A stretch of DNA of 10,283 bases from Candidatus Collierbacteria bacterium RIFOXYD1_FULL_40_9. Its GTDB lineage: Bacteria; Patescibacteriota; Microgenomatia; UBA1400; MFAQ01. The notes below the pieces were generated by a model. That model did no database searches, was not told the origin of the DNA, and saw only the letters and a program-made list of their open reading frames with translations. Shown piece after piece: positions 1-7,450 of this stretch (positions are counted from its first letter, which is position 1; each line of letters begins with the position of its first letter). Location of the stretch: positions 5,315 to 15,597 of the forward strand of contig MFAQ01000018.1 of assembly GCA_001776275.1 (NCBI GenBank), read 5' to 3'. The position numbers and the translations under genes were made by a program.

Positions 1-1851
1 AGCCTGTTGTTCTGATCCGAAGGGGTGTGCGTATTTGGCAAGCTTCTCGTCGACTGAGGTGAGGTAGTAGACACCAATAGCCATTTCTTTGGAATCTGGA
101 ATAGAAACAGGATTACCAGCAGATGGCTTGACCAAGTTGTTTTGAGGCAACATGAACTTTTTGGCTTCTTGGACAGCTTTTTTGGTTAATGGGACGTGAA
201 CTGCCATTTGGTCACCGTCGAAGTCAGCGTTGAAACCTCCACAGACAACAGGGTGCAGCCGGATTGCAGAGCCGTCGACTAGGACTGGCCAGAAAGCTTG
301 GATAGAAAGTTTGTGGAGTGTGGGAGCACGGTTTAGAAGAACGGGGTGCTTTTTGGTAATGTTTTCTAGAATATCGAAGACTTCTGGTTGTCTCTTTTCG
401 ATAAGGGCTTTGGCGGCTTTGACGTTTGGGGCTAAATCTTGCTTGATAAGCTCGTGTAAAACAAAGGGCTTAAACATTTCCAGGGCCATATCTTTTGGTA
501 AACCGCATTGGTTGAGTTTTAACTCAGGTCCGACGACTATAACAGAGCGACCGGAGTAGTCAACACGCTTACCGAGTAGATTTTGGCGGAAGCGACCTTG
601 TTTACCACGAAGCATATCAGAGAGAGATTTTAAAGTTTTACCGGTTCTGGAACGACGAGAAGAGCGGGCTTGGGAAGAGTCGATAAGAGAGTCAACTGCT
701 TCTTGCAACATGCGTTTTTCGTTTCTTAAAATAATTTCTGGAGCACCTAAATCAATTAGATGTTTGAGACGATTGTTTCTGTTGATGACACGGCGATAAA
801 GATCGTTTAAGTCAGACGCAGCAAAGCGACCACCAGATAGCTGGACCATAGGACGCAAATCTGGGGGGATGACTGGCAAAGTTTGCATGATCATCCATTC
901 TGGTTTGATTTTGGAATCTAGTAAACCGCGAACAACTTGGAGTCTTTTAACAGCTCTGAGCCTTTTGGCTTCGGAGGCACTGTTCATGTCTTCTTTGAGT
1001 TTGGCACCTAGGGCCTCTAGATCTATTTTTCTGAGGGCTTCTAGTAAACTTTCGGAACCCATACCAGCAGACAACCAGTCGACGAGGTCGTACTCGGCTA
1101 ATTTGGCGTATTCGGAGTCGGAAACCAAAGAGTTAGTATCGATTCTTTCAACTAAGGAAGCGAGCTTGCCAAAGATTTCTTCGGTGTAGGCAATTTCGAC
1201 AACCATTTGTTCTCGCAGGTTAGCTATTTTTTGTTTGTAGTCTTGTTTTAGCTTTTCTGACTTGAGTTCTAACTCATCTTTGACTTTGATTTTTTTCTTT
1301 AAGTCTTTGACTTCTTTTTCACCTTTGTTTTTTAGATCTTCGATTTGGTTGTCGTAGCTAGTTCTGACTTCGTTTAGTTTTTCTTCGGTTTTGGTTTTGA
1401 TACCTTCGAGAGCCTCTGTTCTTTTGTCCTCATCGACACTCATAACCAAGTACTTACTAAAGTAAATTACTGAAGTTAAAGCTTTGGGAGAAATATCTAA
1501 TAGCAGTGAGAGTTTGCTTGGAGCTCCTTTGAAAAACCAAACATGGGCGACCGGAGCAGAGAGGTCAATGTGACCCATGCGCTCGCGACGAACACGACTT
1601 AGGGTAACTTCGACGCCACATTTGTCACAAACAATACCTTTGAAGCGGACTCTTTTGTACTTACCACAGTAACATTCCCAGTCTTTGACTGGACCAAAAA
1701 TACGCTCACAGAAAAGGCCATCTTTTTCTGGTTTTTGAGTTCTATAGTTAATTGTTTCTGGTTTGGTGACTTGACCGAAAGACCATTTTTTGATGTCTTC
1801 TGGACTGGCTAGTCTAATCTGCAAACCGGTAAAGTCGATAATGTTATTCAT
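1..1851 (-). CDS. rpoC: RNA polymerase subunit beta' (partial, N-terminal 617 codons)
   Basis: Largest catalytic subunit of DNA-dependent RNA polymerase; the gene runs off the left edge. The ATG at 1851-1849 opens a reading frame that matches the family from its first residues. Visible in order: the zinc-binding module with Cys60, Cys62, Cys75 and Cys78; the [10 protein letters not shown] segment; a lysine/glutamate-rich helical insert at about residues 137-216; the [20 protein letters not shown] block; the [20 protein letters not shown] switch/lid region; and the catalytic NADFDGD motif at residues 541-547, whose Asp543, Asp545 and Asp547 bind the active-site magnesium. The catalytic motif sits about 80 residues later than in E. 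coli, which the insert accounts for. The gene lies 32 bases after rpoB. I see no Shine-Dalgarno sequence in the A-rich gap, so translation may be coupled to rpoB or rely on the unstructured leader. Confidence 0.98.
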   Translation of the reverse strand, partial: MNNIIDFTGLQIRLASPEDIKKWSFGQVTKPETINYRTQKPEKDGLFCERIFGPVKDWECYCGKYKRVRFKGIVCDKCGVEVTLSRVRRERMGHIDLSAPVAHVWFFKGAPSKLSLLLDISPKALTSVIYFSKYLVMSVDEDKRTEALEGIKTKTEEKLNEVRTSYDNQIEDLKNKGEKEVKDLKKKIKVKDELELKSEKLKQDYKQKIANLREQMVVEIAYTEEIFGKLASLVERIDTNSLVSDSEYAKLAEYDLVDWLSAGMGSESLLEALRKIDLEALGAKLKEDMNSASEAKRLRAVKRLQVVRGLLDSKIKPEWMIMQTLPVIPPDLRPMVQLSGGRFAASDLNDLYRRVINRNNRLKHLIDLGAPEIILRNEKRMLQEAVDSLIDSSQARSSRRSRTGKTLKSLSDMLRGKQGRFRQNLLGKRVDYSGRSVIVVGPELKLNQCGLPKDMALEMFKPFVLHELIKQDLAPNVKAAKALIEKRQPEVFDILENITKKHPVLLNRAPTLHKLSIQAFWPVLVDGSAIRLHPVVCGGFNADFDGDQMAVHVPLTKKAVQEAKKFMLPQNNLVKPSAGNPVSIPDSKEMAIGVYYLTSVDEKLAKYAHPFGSEQQA

Positions 1852-1883
1852 TTTTAGTTTTTTTGGTTTGTTTTCTGTTTTAA

Positions 1884-4800
1884 TTACTGATTTTCTAAGT
1901 CCGGATTGAGATCACCTGCTTCGGCTGACTCTTCGGTAATTTCGTCGGCAAGGTCTGCTTCTGGGTTGTCTTCCTCGTCGAAGTCTGTCTCCTTGAGCTC
2001 ATCTGAAATACTAGTTGCTTCGGCCAACTCTGCGGCGACATCTGGCTTGATTGCCGTCATATCTTCTGGCGCGGTGACGACTGAGCCGGTTGGAACAACT
2101 GCCAAACCTAGGGAGTTGAGTTCTTTGACCAAAACCTTGAAGGACTCAGGGATTGAAGACATGGGGATGTTTTCCCCTTTGACAATAGCCTCAAAAGCCT
2201 TGGCGCGACCAACAACGTCGTCTGACTTTAGAGTAAGCATTTCTTGGAGAGAGTAGGCGGCCTTGTGTGCTTCTAGAGCCCAAACTTCCATTTCTCCCAA
2301 GCGCTGTCCACCCATTTGAGCTTTACCACCAAGAGGTTGTTGAGTGACTAAACTGTAAGGTCCAATGGAGCGAGCGTGAGTCTTGTCCTCGACCATGTGG
2401 TTGAGCTTAATGATGTAGCCAACACCAACAGCACATTCTTGGGCAAAAGCCTCTCCTGTTCGGCCATCGTAGAGCTGAGATTTACCAGAAACGGGCAAGC
2501 CAGCTTCTCTTAACTCTCTTTCCATTTTCTCTTCGGTAACTTTCTCGAAGACCGGAAGAGCATAGGTTTTGCCTAGAGCCTGTCCTGCGAAAGCAAGTTG
2601 CGCCTCGAGGAGTTGACCTAAGTTCATACGAGCGAGAACTGAGAGTGGAGAAATAATAATGTCTACAGGTGTACCATCGGCCAAGTGAGGCATGTCAGCT
2701 TCGGAAACAATTTTACTGATAACACCTTTGTTACCGTGACGGCCAGCAACTTTATCACCGACAGTAATTTTACGAAGTTGCGCCACCTTGACTTTGATTT
2801 GTTTGATGACACCAGCGTCTAACTCGTCACCGTCTTCTCTGTTTAAGATTCTCACCGAAACAACAACTCCTTGGTCTCCATGAGGAAGGCGAAGGGAAGT
2901 GTCACGAACTTCTCTGGCTTTTTCACCAAAGATGGCGCGCAATAATCTTTCTTCGGCGGTAAGTTCGGTTTCGCCTTTGGGGGCAATTTTACCGACCAAA
3001 ATGTCGTTTGGACCAACCACAGAACCGATAGCAACGACGCCGTCAGTACCTAAATTGCGAAGATCGATTTCCGAGACGTTGGGAATATCGCGAGTTAGTT
3101 CTTCGTCACCAAGTTTGGTGTTCATAACATCACAAGTGTGCTCGTGAATGTGAATAGAGGACAAAAGGTCTTCGCGGACGACACGATCAGAAACAACGAT
3201 AGCATCTTCGTAACCCAAACCTTCGAAAGCAGCGTAAGCAATGAGAAGGTTTTGACCTAGAGCTAACTCTCCGTTTTGAGCGGAAGGACCGTTGATGATA
3301 AGGTCCCCCTTCTTGACTTTGTCACCAACATTAACAAGCGGAGTTTGGTTGTAGCAAGTGTCTTGAGATGAATTGTGATATTTTCTGAGATTGTAGGTGA
3401 TAAGGTCTTTGTTTACTTCGACAAAACCGTAGTCGTAAGGTGAGACAAGAGTGGCGGCTTTGGCAACGTCGGCTTTTCCAATTTTAATAGTGATGTGATT
3501 GCCATCCATAGCGATAACTTCACCGTCGAAATCAGCTTTGACAACCCAACCCATAGCTTGAGCGGCAACGCCTTCCATACCGGTACCAACAATAGGAGCG
3601 GCTGGTTTGACTAGCGGTAGTGCCTGTGTAAGGTGGTGAGTACCCATGAGAGCACGAGTACCCTCGTCTTGTTGAACAAAAGGAATGAGGGCAGCAGATG
3701 TGCCTAGTGCTTGGCGAGGTATAACGTCGATGTATTGGACTTTATCGATGTCAGCTTCGATGAATTTGCCCTGGTAGCGAACTGGAACCCATTGTTGCAA
3801 GATGGTGTCCCCTGCGCGTTCTATTTCGGAGTGGGTGATGTATGACTCTTCTTCATCGTCTGCTGCTAAGTAAACTACTTTGGGGTTGACTTGGTAGGTA
3901 GTTTTACCTGCTTTGGTAACTTTTTCGACTTTGTGATATGGAGACTCTAGAAAGCCAAATTCGTTGACTCTGGTGTAGAGGGCTAAGTAAGTTACCAAAC
4001 CGATGTTTGGACCTTCGGGGGATCTTACTGGACAGATACGAGAGTATTGAGAAGAGTGAATGTCACGCATGGAGAAGCTAGCTCTTTCTCTGGTGATACC
4101 ACCTGGTCCCATAACGGAAACACGGCGAAGGTTATCAATTTCAGAAATTGGATTGACTTGGTCGAGGATGGAGCTTAGTCTGTTTCTTCTGAAGAACTCG
4201 GTGATGGATGAAATTATTGGTCGGGGGTTAACGAAAGCGGCGGGGGTAGGAAGATCGTCTGGCTTAGCTAAAGACATTTTTTCCTTGATGGAGCGCTCTA
4301 ATCTTAAAAGCCCTGCCTTGAAAGAAGTTTGGTTGACAAGCTCGCCGACACAGCGCAAGCGACGGTTGGCCAAGTGATCGATGTCGTCGGTTTTTCCGTG
4401 TCCATTTTGAAGACTAATGAGGTAGCGAACAACACCTACGAAGTCTTCGTTGCTTAACATGGTGTGCTGTTTATCAACTGGAGTATCGGTGTTGCCTAGT
4501 TTGCGGTTCATTTTGTAGCGACCGACTAAACCTAGGTTGTAGCGTCTAGCGTCAAAAAACATTTGATGAAGGAGAGCTTTAGCGTTTTCCAAAACAGCTG
4601 GCTCACCTGGGCGAACTTTTTGGTAGAACTCCAAAAGAGCTTCTTCAGTACTAGTAGTGGAATCTTTTAAGAGGGTGGAGGCAATATATTTGTGGTCTTT
4701 GTCAGTATCGACGTCATTAAATAGAGCCAAAATGTCATCATTTGTGGAGTAACCTAAGGCACGAATAAGAGTGGTGGCGGTTACCTTACGGTGGCGGTCG

Positions 4801-5336
4801 ATACGAACGGAAATGTGATCATTTCGGGAAACAATAAACTCGAGCCAAGAACCACGCATGGGGCGAACCTCAGCAGAGTGTATGACGCGGCCGGAGTGTG
4901 GGTCAATTTCTTTGGTGAAGTAGGCACCTGGTGAGCGAACCAACTGGTTTACGACAACACGCTCAACACCGTTGATGATGAAGGTTCCAATACTGGTCAT
5001 GACAGGAACGTCGCCTAAAAAGATTTCTTGTTGTTGGGATTGTTTGGTTTGGAGATTGGTTAGTTTGACGGTGGCCCAGAGGGGGGCTTCGAAGGTGACA
5101 CCTTTTTCGATAGCTTGTTTGGGGGTGATTTTTGGTAAACCAATGCGATTACTTAGAAATTCGAACTCAAAAATTTTGCCTGTGAAGTCTCTGATTGGGT
5201 TTAGTTCGAGAAGGCTTTCTTTGATTCCTTCTTCTAAAAATTGTTTGTAGGAGTCTATTTGAATTTGAGCTAGATTTGGCTCTATTAATCTGGAAGTGGT
5301 GTTCCCCCAGTTTTCGCGATTGATTTTTTTGATCAT
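1884..5336 (-). CDS. rpoB: RNA polymerase subunit beta
   Basis: Second catalytic subunit of RNA polymerase, about 1150 residues and close to the short Firmicutes form. Recognisable blocks: [20 protein letters not shown] and VRSPGAYF near the N-terminus; the rifampicin-pocket region around residues 381-410; [42 protein letters not shown], which holds the active-site lysines; and the C-terminal [20 protein letters not shown] clamp segment that contacts beta'. An acidic tail of about 50 residues ends the protein. I chose the ATG at 5336-5334, giving [12 protein letters not shown], because family similarity begins there. A TTG 16 codons upstream (5384) also opens the frame, but it overlaps the T-tract of a leader hairpin and adds residues unlike the family. 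No good Shine-Dalgarno sequence is present; GG directly abuts the ATG. Two rifampicin-contact positions differ from sensitive enzymes (see findings). Confidence 0.98.
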   Translation of the reverse strand: MIKKINRENWGNTTSRLIEPNLAQIQIDSYKQFLEEGIKESLLELNPIRDFTGKIFEFEFLSNRIGLPKITPKQAIEKGVTFEAPLWATVKLTNLQTKQSQQQEIFLGDVPVMTSIGTFIINGVERVVVNQLVRSPGAYFTKEIDPHSGRVIHSAEVRPMRGSWLEFIVSRNDHISVRIDRHRKVTATTLIRALGYSTNDDILALFNDVDTDKDHKYIASTLLKDSTTSTEEALLEFYQKVRPGEPAVLENAKALLHQMFFDARRYNLGLVGRYKMNRKLGNTDTPVDKQHTMLSNEDFVGVVRYLISLQNGHGKTDDIDHLANRRLRCVGELVNQTSFKAGLLRLERSIKEKMSLAKPDDLPTPAAFVNPRPIISSITEFFRRNRLSSILDQVNPISEIDNLRRVSVMGPGGITRERASFSMRDIHSSQYSRICPVRSPEGPNIGLVTYLALYTRVNEFGFLESPYHKVEKVTKAGKTTYQVNPKVVYLAADDEEESYITHSEIERAGDTILQQWVPVRYQGKFIEADIDKVQYIDVIPRQALGTSAALIPFVQQDEGTRALMGTHHLTQALPLVKPAAPIVGTGMEGVAAQAMGWVVKADFDGEVIAMDGNHITIKIGKADVAKAATLVSPYDYGFVEVNKDLITYNLRKYHNSSQDTCYNQTPLVNVGDKVKKGDLIINGPSAQNGELALGQNLLIAYAAFEGLGYEDAIVVSDRVVREDLLSSIHIHEHTCDVMNTKLGDEELTRDIPNVSEIDLRNLGTDGVVAIGSVVGPNDILVGKIAPKGETELTAEERLLRAIFGEKAREVRDTSLRLPHGDQGVVVSVRILNREDGDELDAGVIKQIKVKVAQLRKITVGDKVAGRHGNKGVISKIVSEADMPHLADGTPVDIIISPLSVLARMNLGQLLEAQLAFAGQALGKTYALPVFEKVTEEKMERELREAGLPVSGKSQLYDGRTGEAFAQECAVGVGYIIKLNHMVEDKTHARSIGPYSLVTQQPLGGKAQMGGQRLGEMEVWALEAHKAAYSLQEMLTLKSDDVVGRAKAFEAIVKGENIPMSSIPESFKVLVKELNSLGLAVVPTGSVVTAPEDMTAIKPDVAAELAEATSISDELKETDFDEEDNPEADLADEITEESAEAGDLNPDLENQ

Positions 5337-5382
5337 CCTTTTTTTTGGTTTTGGCAGGGATAAATAACAATGGACAACATAC

Positions 5383-5412
5383 AAAAACCTGACTGGCGCA
5401 TAACCCAGCCAA
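5383..5412 (-). terminator. candidate attenuator hairpin in the rpoBC leader
   Basis: On the minus strand, TTGGCTGG (5412-5405) can pair with CCAGTCAG (5396-5389) across an eight-base loop. The eight pairs include two G-U pairs, and the stem is followed by G and five Ts (5387-5383). This has the form of an intrinsic terminator. It lies between the predicted transcription start near 5424 and the rpoB ATG at 5336. The T-run is short, so read-through is expected. Its role as an attenuator is inference. Confidence 0.45.
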
Positions 5413-5430
5413 GTTAAAAGCAGTGCTACT

Positions 5431-5460
5431 AGTATAGCCTGAGCAGTCTCAGGGTGTCAA
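5431..5460 (-). promoter_or_regulatory. rpoBC promoter (TTGACA, 18 bp, TATACT)
   Basis: Read on the minus strand, a perfect -35 box TTGACA (5460-5455) and a -10 box TATACT (5436-5431) are separated by 18 bp. Transcription would begin near A5424, giving a leader of about 88 nt before the rpoB ATG. The match to the housekeeping-sigma consensus is strong and the placement is right for an essential operon. The spacer holds a perfect inverted repeat, listed separately. Confidence 0.8.
5438..5453. promoter_or_regulatory. 16-bp inverted repeat inside the rpoBC promoter spacer (possible operator)
   Basis: CCTGAG, four bases, CTCAGG: a perfect dyad with six-base arms lying wholly between the -35 and -10 boxes. 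A dimeric regulator bound here would block polymerase. No regulator gene in the window points to a partner, and an arm this short can arise by chance. Confidence 0.35.
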
Positions 5461-5474
5461 CAGGGAGTTTGGTG

Positions 5475-5480
5475 TATAAT
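5475..5480 (+). promoter_or_regulatory. candidate -10 box for the small membrane-protein gene
   Basis: A perfect TATAAT stands 52 bp before the start codon of the plus-strand gene at 5533, in the gap shared with the divergent rpoBC promoter. I find no convincing -35 box at 16-18 bp; the region there is GGGTGT. If used, this promoter would be partly dependent on an activator or overlap rpoBC control. It is weakly supported. Confidence 0.35.
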
Positions 5481-5532
5481 TGCAGGGCTATTTGGATTTT
5501 GGTATTTTGATCTTTAAACAATAGGAGCGTGA

Positions 5533-5889
5533 ATGAAAACACCGAGAAATCTGTATGTTTTGCCAATGATTTTGACTTGTCTGCGCCGGGTTTTTGTACT
5601 TGGAATGCTTTTGTCTCTGGTGGCATTTTTTGTGTATCTGAGCCTTGGTCTTGAAAATGAAATATTGTTGTCGTTGAAGGTTGGAGTGTTGGTGGCGCTT
5701 GGGTTTATCGTCACTGGAGAGACTTTTATGGCGCAATATAACTCGAAACACCTTGGTGTGTCGGCCTCTGTTTACCTTACTGCCAAGTTTTTTCTGGGCT
5801 GGAGTGACTACTACATGTACTCGCTAAAAGGTGTCTTTGACAAGGAATATAATGCTGAAGTTCGAAATAAAACTGGAACCAGTCGATGA
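5533..5889 (+). CDS. small integral membrane protein of unknown function
   Basis: I do not recognise this 118-residue protein. It has a basic N-terminus (RR at 18-19), then two clear hydrophobic spans at about residues 20-41 and 44-64. A third, more amphipathic stretch at about 78-97 is rich in aromatic residues, and the tail is charged. Two membrane helices with a cytoplasmic N-terminus fit the positive-inside rule. It is judged real because AGGAG lies five bases before the ATG and a good terminator overlaps the stop codon (TGA at 5887-5889). It diverges from rpoBC and converges on mltG. Several minus-strand frames overlap it but lack these signals. No function can be inferred beyond the membrane location. 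Confidence 0.7.
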   Translation: MKTPRNLYVLPMILTCLRRVFVLGMLLSLVAFFVYLSLGLENEILLSLKVGVLVALGFIVTGETFMAQYNSKHLGVSASVYLTAKFFLGWSDYYMYSLKGVFDKEYNAEVRNKTGTSR

Positions 5890-5902
5890 GACTGGTTTTT
5901 TT
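5877..5902 (+). terminator. intrinsic terminator of the membrane-protein gene
   Basis: AACCAGTC (5877-5884) and GACTGGTT (5890-5897) form a perfect eight-base stem with loop GATGA, followed by a T-run to 5902. The stem includes the stop codon of the upstream gene. On the minus strand the same stem lies ten bases after the mltG stop but is followed by CCAGTTTTATTT, so it may act weakly in that direction as well. Confidence 0.8.
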
Positions 5903-5906
5903 GTGG

Positions 5907-6893
5907 CTAATTACAGTCTTTTTTGAGATAGAGGCAGACGTTTTTGTTGTGTTGCTCTATGGAGTCGGCGAAATAAATTTGGCCTTTGGGGTCGTGGAGG
6001 TAGAACCAAGCAGAAGAAGAGGTGGGGTTTACTGCTGCCGCAAGAGCACTTTTGCCGGGGTTGGAAATGGGAGCTGGAGGAAGACCTTGATTCTTGTAGG
6101 TGTTGTAGGGTGAGTCGATACTCAAATCAGCTAATGTTAAACCTGGTTTCCACCACTCGCAGTCAAGTTTTTTACAAAATTTAGAAGAAAGGGCATATTG
6201 AACGGTGGCGTCGATTTGGAGGGACCAGGAGTTAGCTAGGCGCTTTTCGATGACGCCTGCGATTTGAGGCATTTCGCTACTATTTGCTGCTTCTCTCTCT
6301 AGTAGAGAGGCGACAACTAAAATGTGTTTTTCTTTTTCTGGAGTGATTTTTAAATTTTTGATTACAGTATGGTACTGATCGGTGAGTTTGTTTATAACAT
6401 CTTGGGTAGTGGCTTTGATTTCGAAGTCGTAAGTATCGGGAAAGAGTTTGCCTTCTAAGTCTTTTGTGAGAGTTGTGAACTCTGAGGTGTTAAATTTTGC
6501 TCCTTCGACGCTAGCAAATGATTTGCTTAAAATTTGGTTTATTTCTTGGGAGCGCAAGCCTTCTGGTATGGTGACTCTGACCTGTTTAGTCTGAGCTTTA
6601 GTGAGAGCCTTGGCAATTTCTGTGGCATCCATACTGGGGCTTAACTGAAAGAGTCCTGCTTGAAGTTTGTTTTGAAAACCAAGCCTTATAACCGTAATTT
6701 TGAAAGCAGTTCTGGATCTTACTAGTTTTTGGGCACTTAAGTTATTTATGATTTGGTTGAGTGAGGCGCCGGCACTAATTTCAAATGTTTTTTGATTGTT
6801 TATTTGAGGAGTGACGGGCTGAGTAGCAAACAGAAACCAAGCAAAAAAGCCGACAACAAGAGACAATAGTACATAAAGTAAACGACTAAGCAT
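5907..6893 (-). CDS. mltG: endolytic peptidoglycan transglycosylase MltG
   Basis: MltG-family (YceG-like) enzyme that cuts nascent glycan strands in the cell wall and is thought to end chain elongation. It has 328 residues, a usual length. A single membrane span at about residues 4-23 anchors the protein, with the rest outside. A LysM-like region follows (about 36-110), then the catalytic domain: EGKLFPDTYDF at 147-157; ASLLERE at 195-201, which holds the expected catalytic glutamate (Glu199 by alignment with the family's SIVEKE); LQIDATVQYAL; SPYNTY; and GLPPAPISNPG. It starts six bases after the stop of the zinc-ribbon gene, with no Shine-Dalgarno sequence, so the two probably form one operon. 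In Bacillus subtilis, ruvX, a small gene and mltG are also neighbours, which supports the assignment. Confidence 0.95.
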   Translation of the reverse strand: MLSRLLYVLLSLVVGFFAWFLFATQPVTPQINNQKTFEISAGASLNQIINNLSAQKLVRSRTAFKITVIRLGFQNKLQAGLFQLSPSMDATEIAKALTKAQTKQVRVTIPEGLRSQEINQILSKSFASVEGAKFNTSEFTTLTKDLEGKLFPDTYDFEIKATTQDVINKLTDQYHTVIKNLKITPEKEKHILVVASLLEREAANSSEMPQIAGVIEKRLANSWSLQIDATVQYALSSKFCKKLDCEWWKPGLTLADLSIDSPYNTYKNQGLPPAPISNPGKSALAAAVNPTSSSAWFYLHDPKGQIYFADSIEQHNKNVCLYLKKDCN

Positions 6894-6899
6894 ATCTAT

Positions 6900-7106
6900 T
6901 TAGACTTCGCTGAGTAAGGCGCGGCGATAGGTGTTGGATTTGCTGTCGTAGATAAAAATGCGACCACATTTGCAAGTAACCTGATCTTTGTCAGTTACTT
7001 TTGGTGAGGCGGCTTTTTTGCCTTCTGACAAACTAGTACCGCAACCGACACAAGTACCTCTGGAAAGCAGCCAAGCTTGGACAGGAGCAATGATGTTTTT
7101 GAACAT
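6900..7106 (-). CDS. small zinc-ribbon protein of unknown function
   Basis: This 68-residue protein has two cysteine pairs, CVGC (Cys19, Cys22) and CKC (Cys45, Cys47), spaced as in a zinc ribbon. An N-terminal amphipathic stretch and a basic, serine-rich middle are the other visible features. I do not recognise a named family. The ATG at 7106 is preceded exactly six bases upstream by a -10 box, so the mRNA is predicted to be leaderless, and no Shine-Dalgarno sequence exists. It is the first gene of a likely two-gene operon with mltG. It holds the place that the unrelated small gene yrzB holds between ruvX and mltG in Bacillus. A nucleic-acid or protein-binding role is possible but unproven. 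Confidence 0.8.
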   Translation of the reverse strand: MFKNIIAPVQAWLLSRGTCVGCGTSLSEGKKAASPKVTDKDQVTCKCGRIFIYDSKSNTYRRALLSEV

Positions 7107-7112
7107 AGGGTT

Positions 7113-7141
7113 ATTGTAACTGGCTTATTGCAATTTGGCAA
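7113..7141 (-). promoter_or_regulatory. promoter of the zinc-ribbon/mltG operon, leaderless geometry
   Basis: On the minus strand TTGCCA (7141-7136) and TACAAT (7118-7113) each match the consensus at five of six positions, with a 17-bp spacer. The six bases 7112-7107 separate the -10 box from the ATG at 7106, so the expected first transcribed base is the A of the start codon. Confidence 0.65.
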
Positions 7142-7156
7142 AATATTAGGTAGATT
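7128..7156 (+). promoter_or_regulatory. candidate promoter of the structured RNA
   Basis: TTGCAA (7128-7133), a 17-bp spacer and TAGATT (7151-7156) each match consensus at four of six positions. Transcription would start at A7163, just before the first hairpin. It overlaps the divergent promoter at 7113-7141, so the two could compete. Confidence 0.4.
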
Positions 7157-7162
7157 TAATTT

Positions 7163-7449
7163 AGGCCCTTAAGAAGAAAACAGTTCGTTTGCACATTTTG
7201 TACGTTTTAAAAAGTTTTCTTCGCAGAGTTTCGGTAACGGCATCTCCAGTGTGAGATCGGCCACTAGGTGTTGCACCTAAAGGGAGACTCCTTGATTGAG
7301 GAAAAGCAACACACGATTTTAGAAATAGCCGTGACAAGCTATTTGTAGCGACAGTACTAAAGGTCAAGACCAGACCTACAATACGAATCGGCGAAACAAA
7401 CAATCAATAAAACCTTTCGCCTGTCACAGTGGAGGGTTTTATTTTTTTG
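7163..7449 (+). ncRNA. unidentified structured RNA of about 290 nt
   Basis: The 344-bp gap between the zinc-ribbon gene and ruvX has no credible protein but is dense in perfect hairpins. These are GAAGAAAAC with GTTTTCTTC (7173-7181 and 7214-7222), ATCTC with GAGAT (7242-7257), TAGGTG with CACCTA (7265-7279), TCCTT with GAGGA (7289-7302), and AAATAGC with GCTATTT (7323-7344). A strong terminator ends it. The terminator's T-tract favours the plus strand, antisense to both neighbours. Longer pairings such as GTTTCG with the distant CGAAAC are also possible. I looked for the hallmarks of RNase P RNA, tmRNA, SRP RNA and common riboswitches and did not find them. A 6S-like RNA cannot be ruled out, because that family has little primary sequence conservation. 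A minus-strand leader for the zinc-ribbon operon is the main alternative. Confidence 0.55.
7409..7449 (+). terminator. intrinsic terminator of the structured RNA (may be bidirectional)
   Basis: AAAACCTTTCGC (7409-7420) pairs with GTGGAGGGTTTT (7429-7440) over twelve positions, four of them wobble pairs, around an eight-base loop. ATTTTTTTG follows. On the minus strand the stem begins ten bases after the ruvX stop codon and is followed by TTTTATTGATTG, so it could also end ruvX transcripts, less efficiently. Confidence 0.75.
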
Positions 7450-7450
7450 A

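Noticed and set aside
5337..5384. TTG-initiated N-terminal extension of RpoB by 16 residues
   Set aside because: The extra residues do not look like the family, and the TTG lies in the T-tract of the leader hairpin. The ATG at 5336 fits the usual N-terminus.
5429..5751. Overlapping minus-strand frames opposite the small membrane gene
   Set aside because: Three mutually overlapping frames with low-complexity basic peptides and no initiation signals; the plus-strand gene has a Shine-Dalgarno sequence and a terminator.
5886..6113. Plus-strand frame over the 3' end of mltG
   Set aside because: It is opposite conserved MltG motifs and starts inside the terminator stem, so it is a shadow frame.
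7165..7200. A tmRNA-like tag on the minus strand (GCA AAC GAA CTG then TTT TCT TCT TAA)
   Set aside because: The encoded peptide does not end in an ALAA-type sequence, and neither half of the tRNA-like domain (such as a GGTTCGA T-arm) is found on either side.
7161..7403. An 80-codon minus-strand frame in the ruvX to zinc-ribbon gap
   Set aside because: It crosses all the perfect hairpins, has no ribosome binding site or promoter at its start, and its residue composition is not protein-like. The structured-RNA reading explains the region better.
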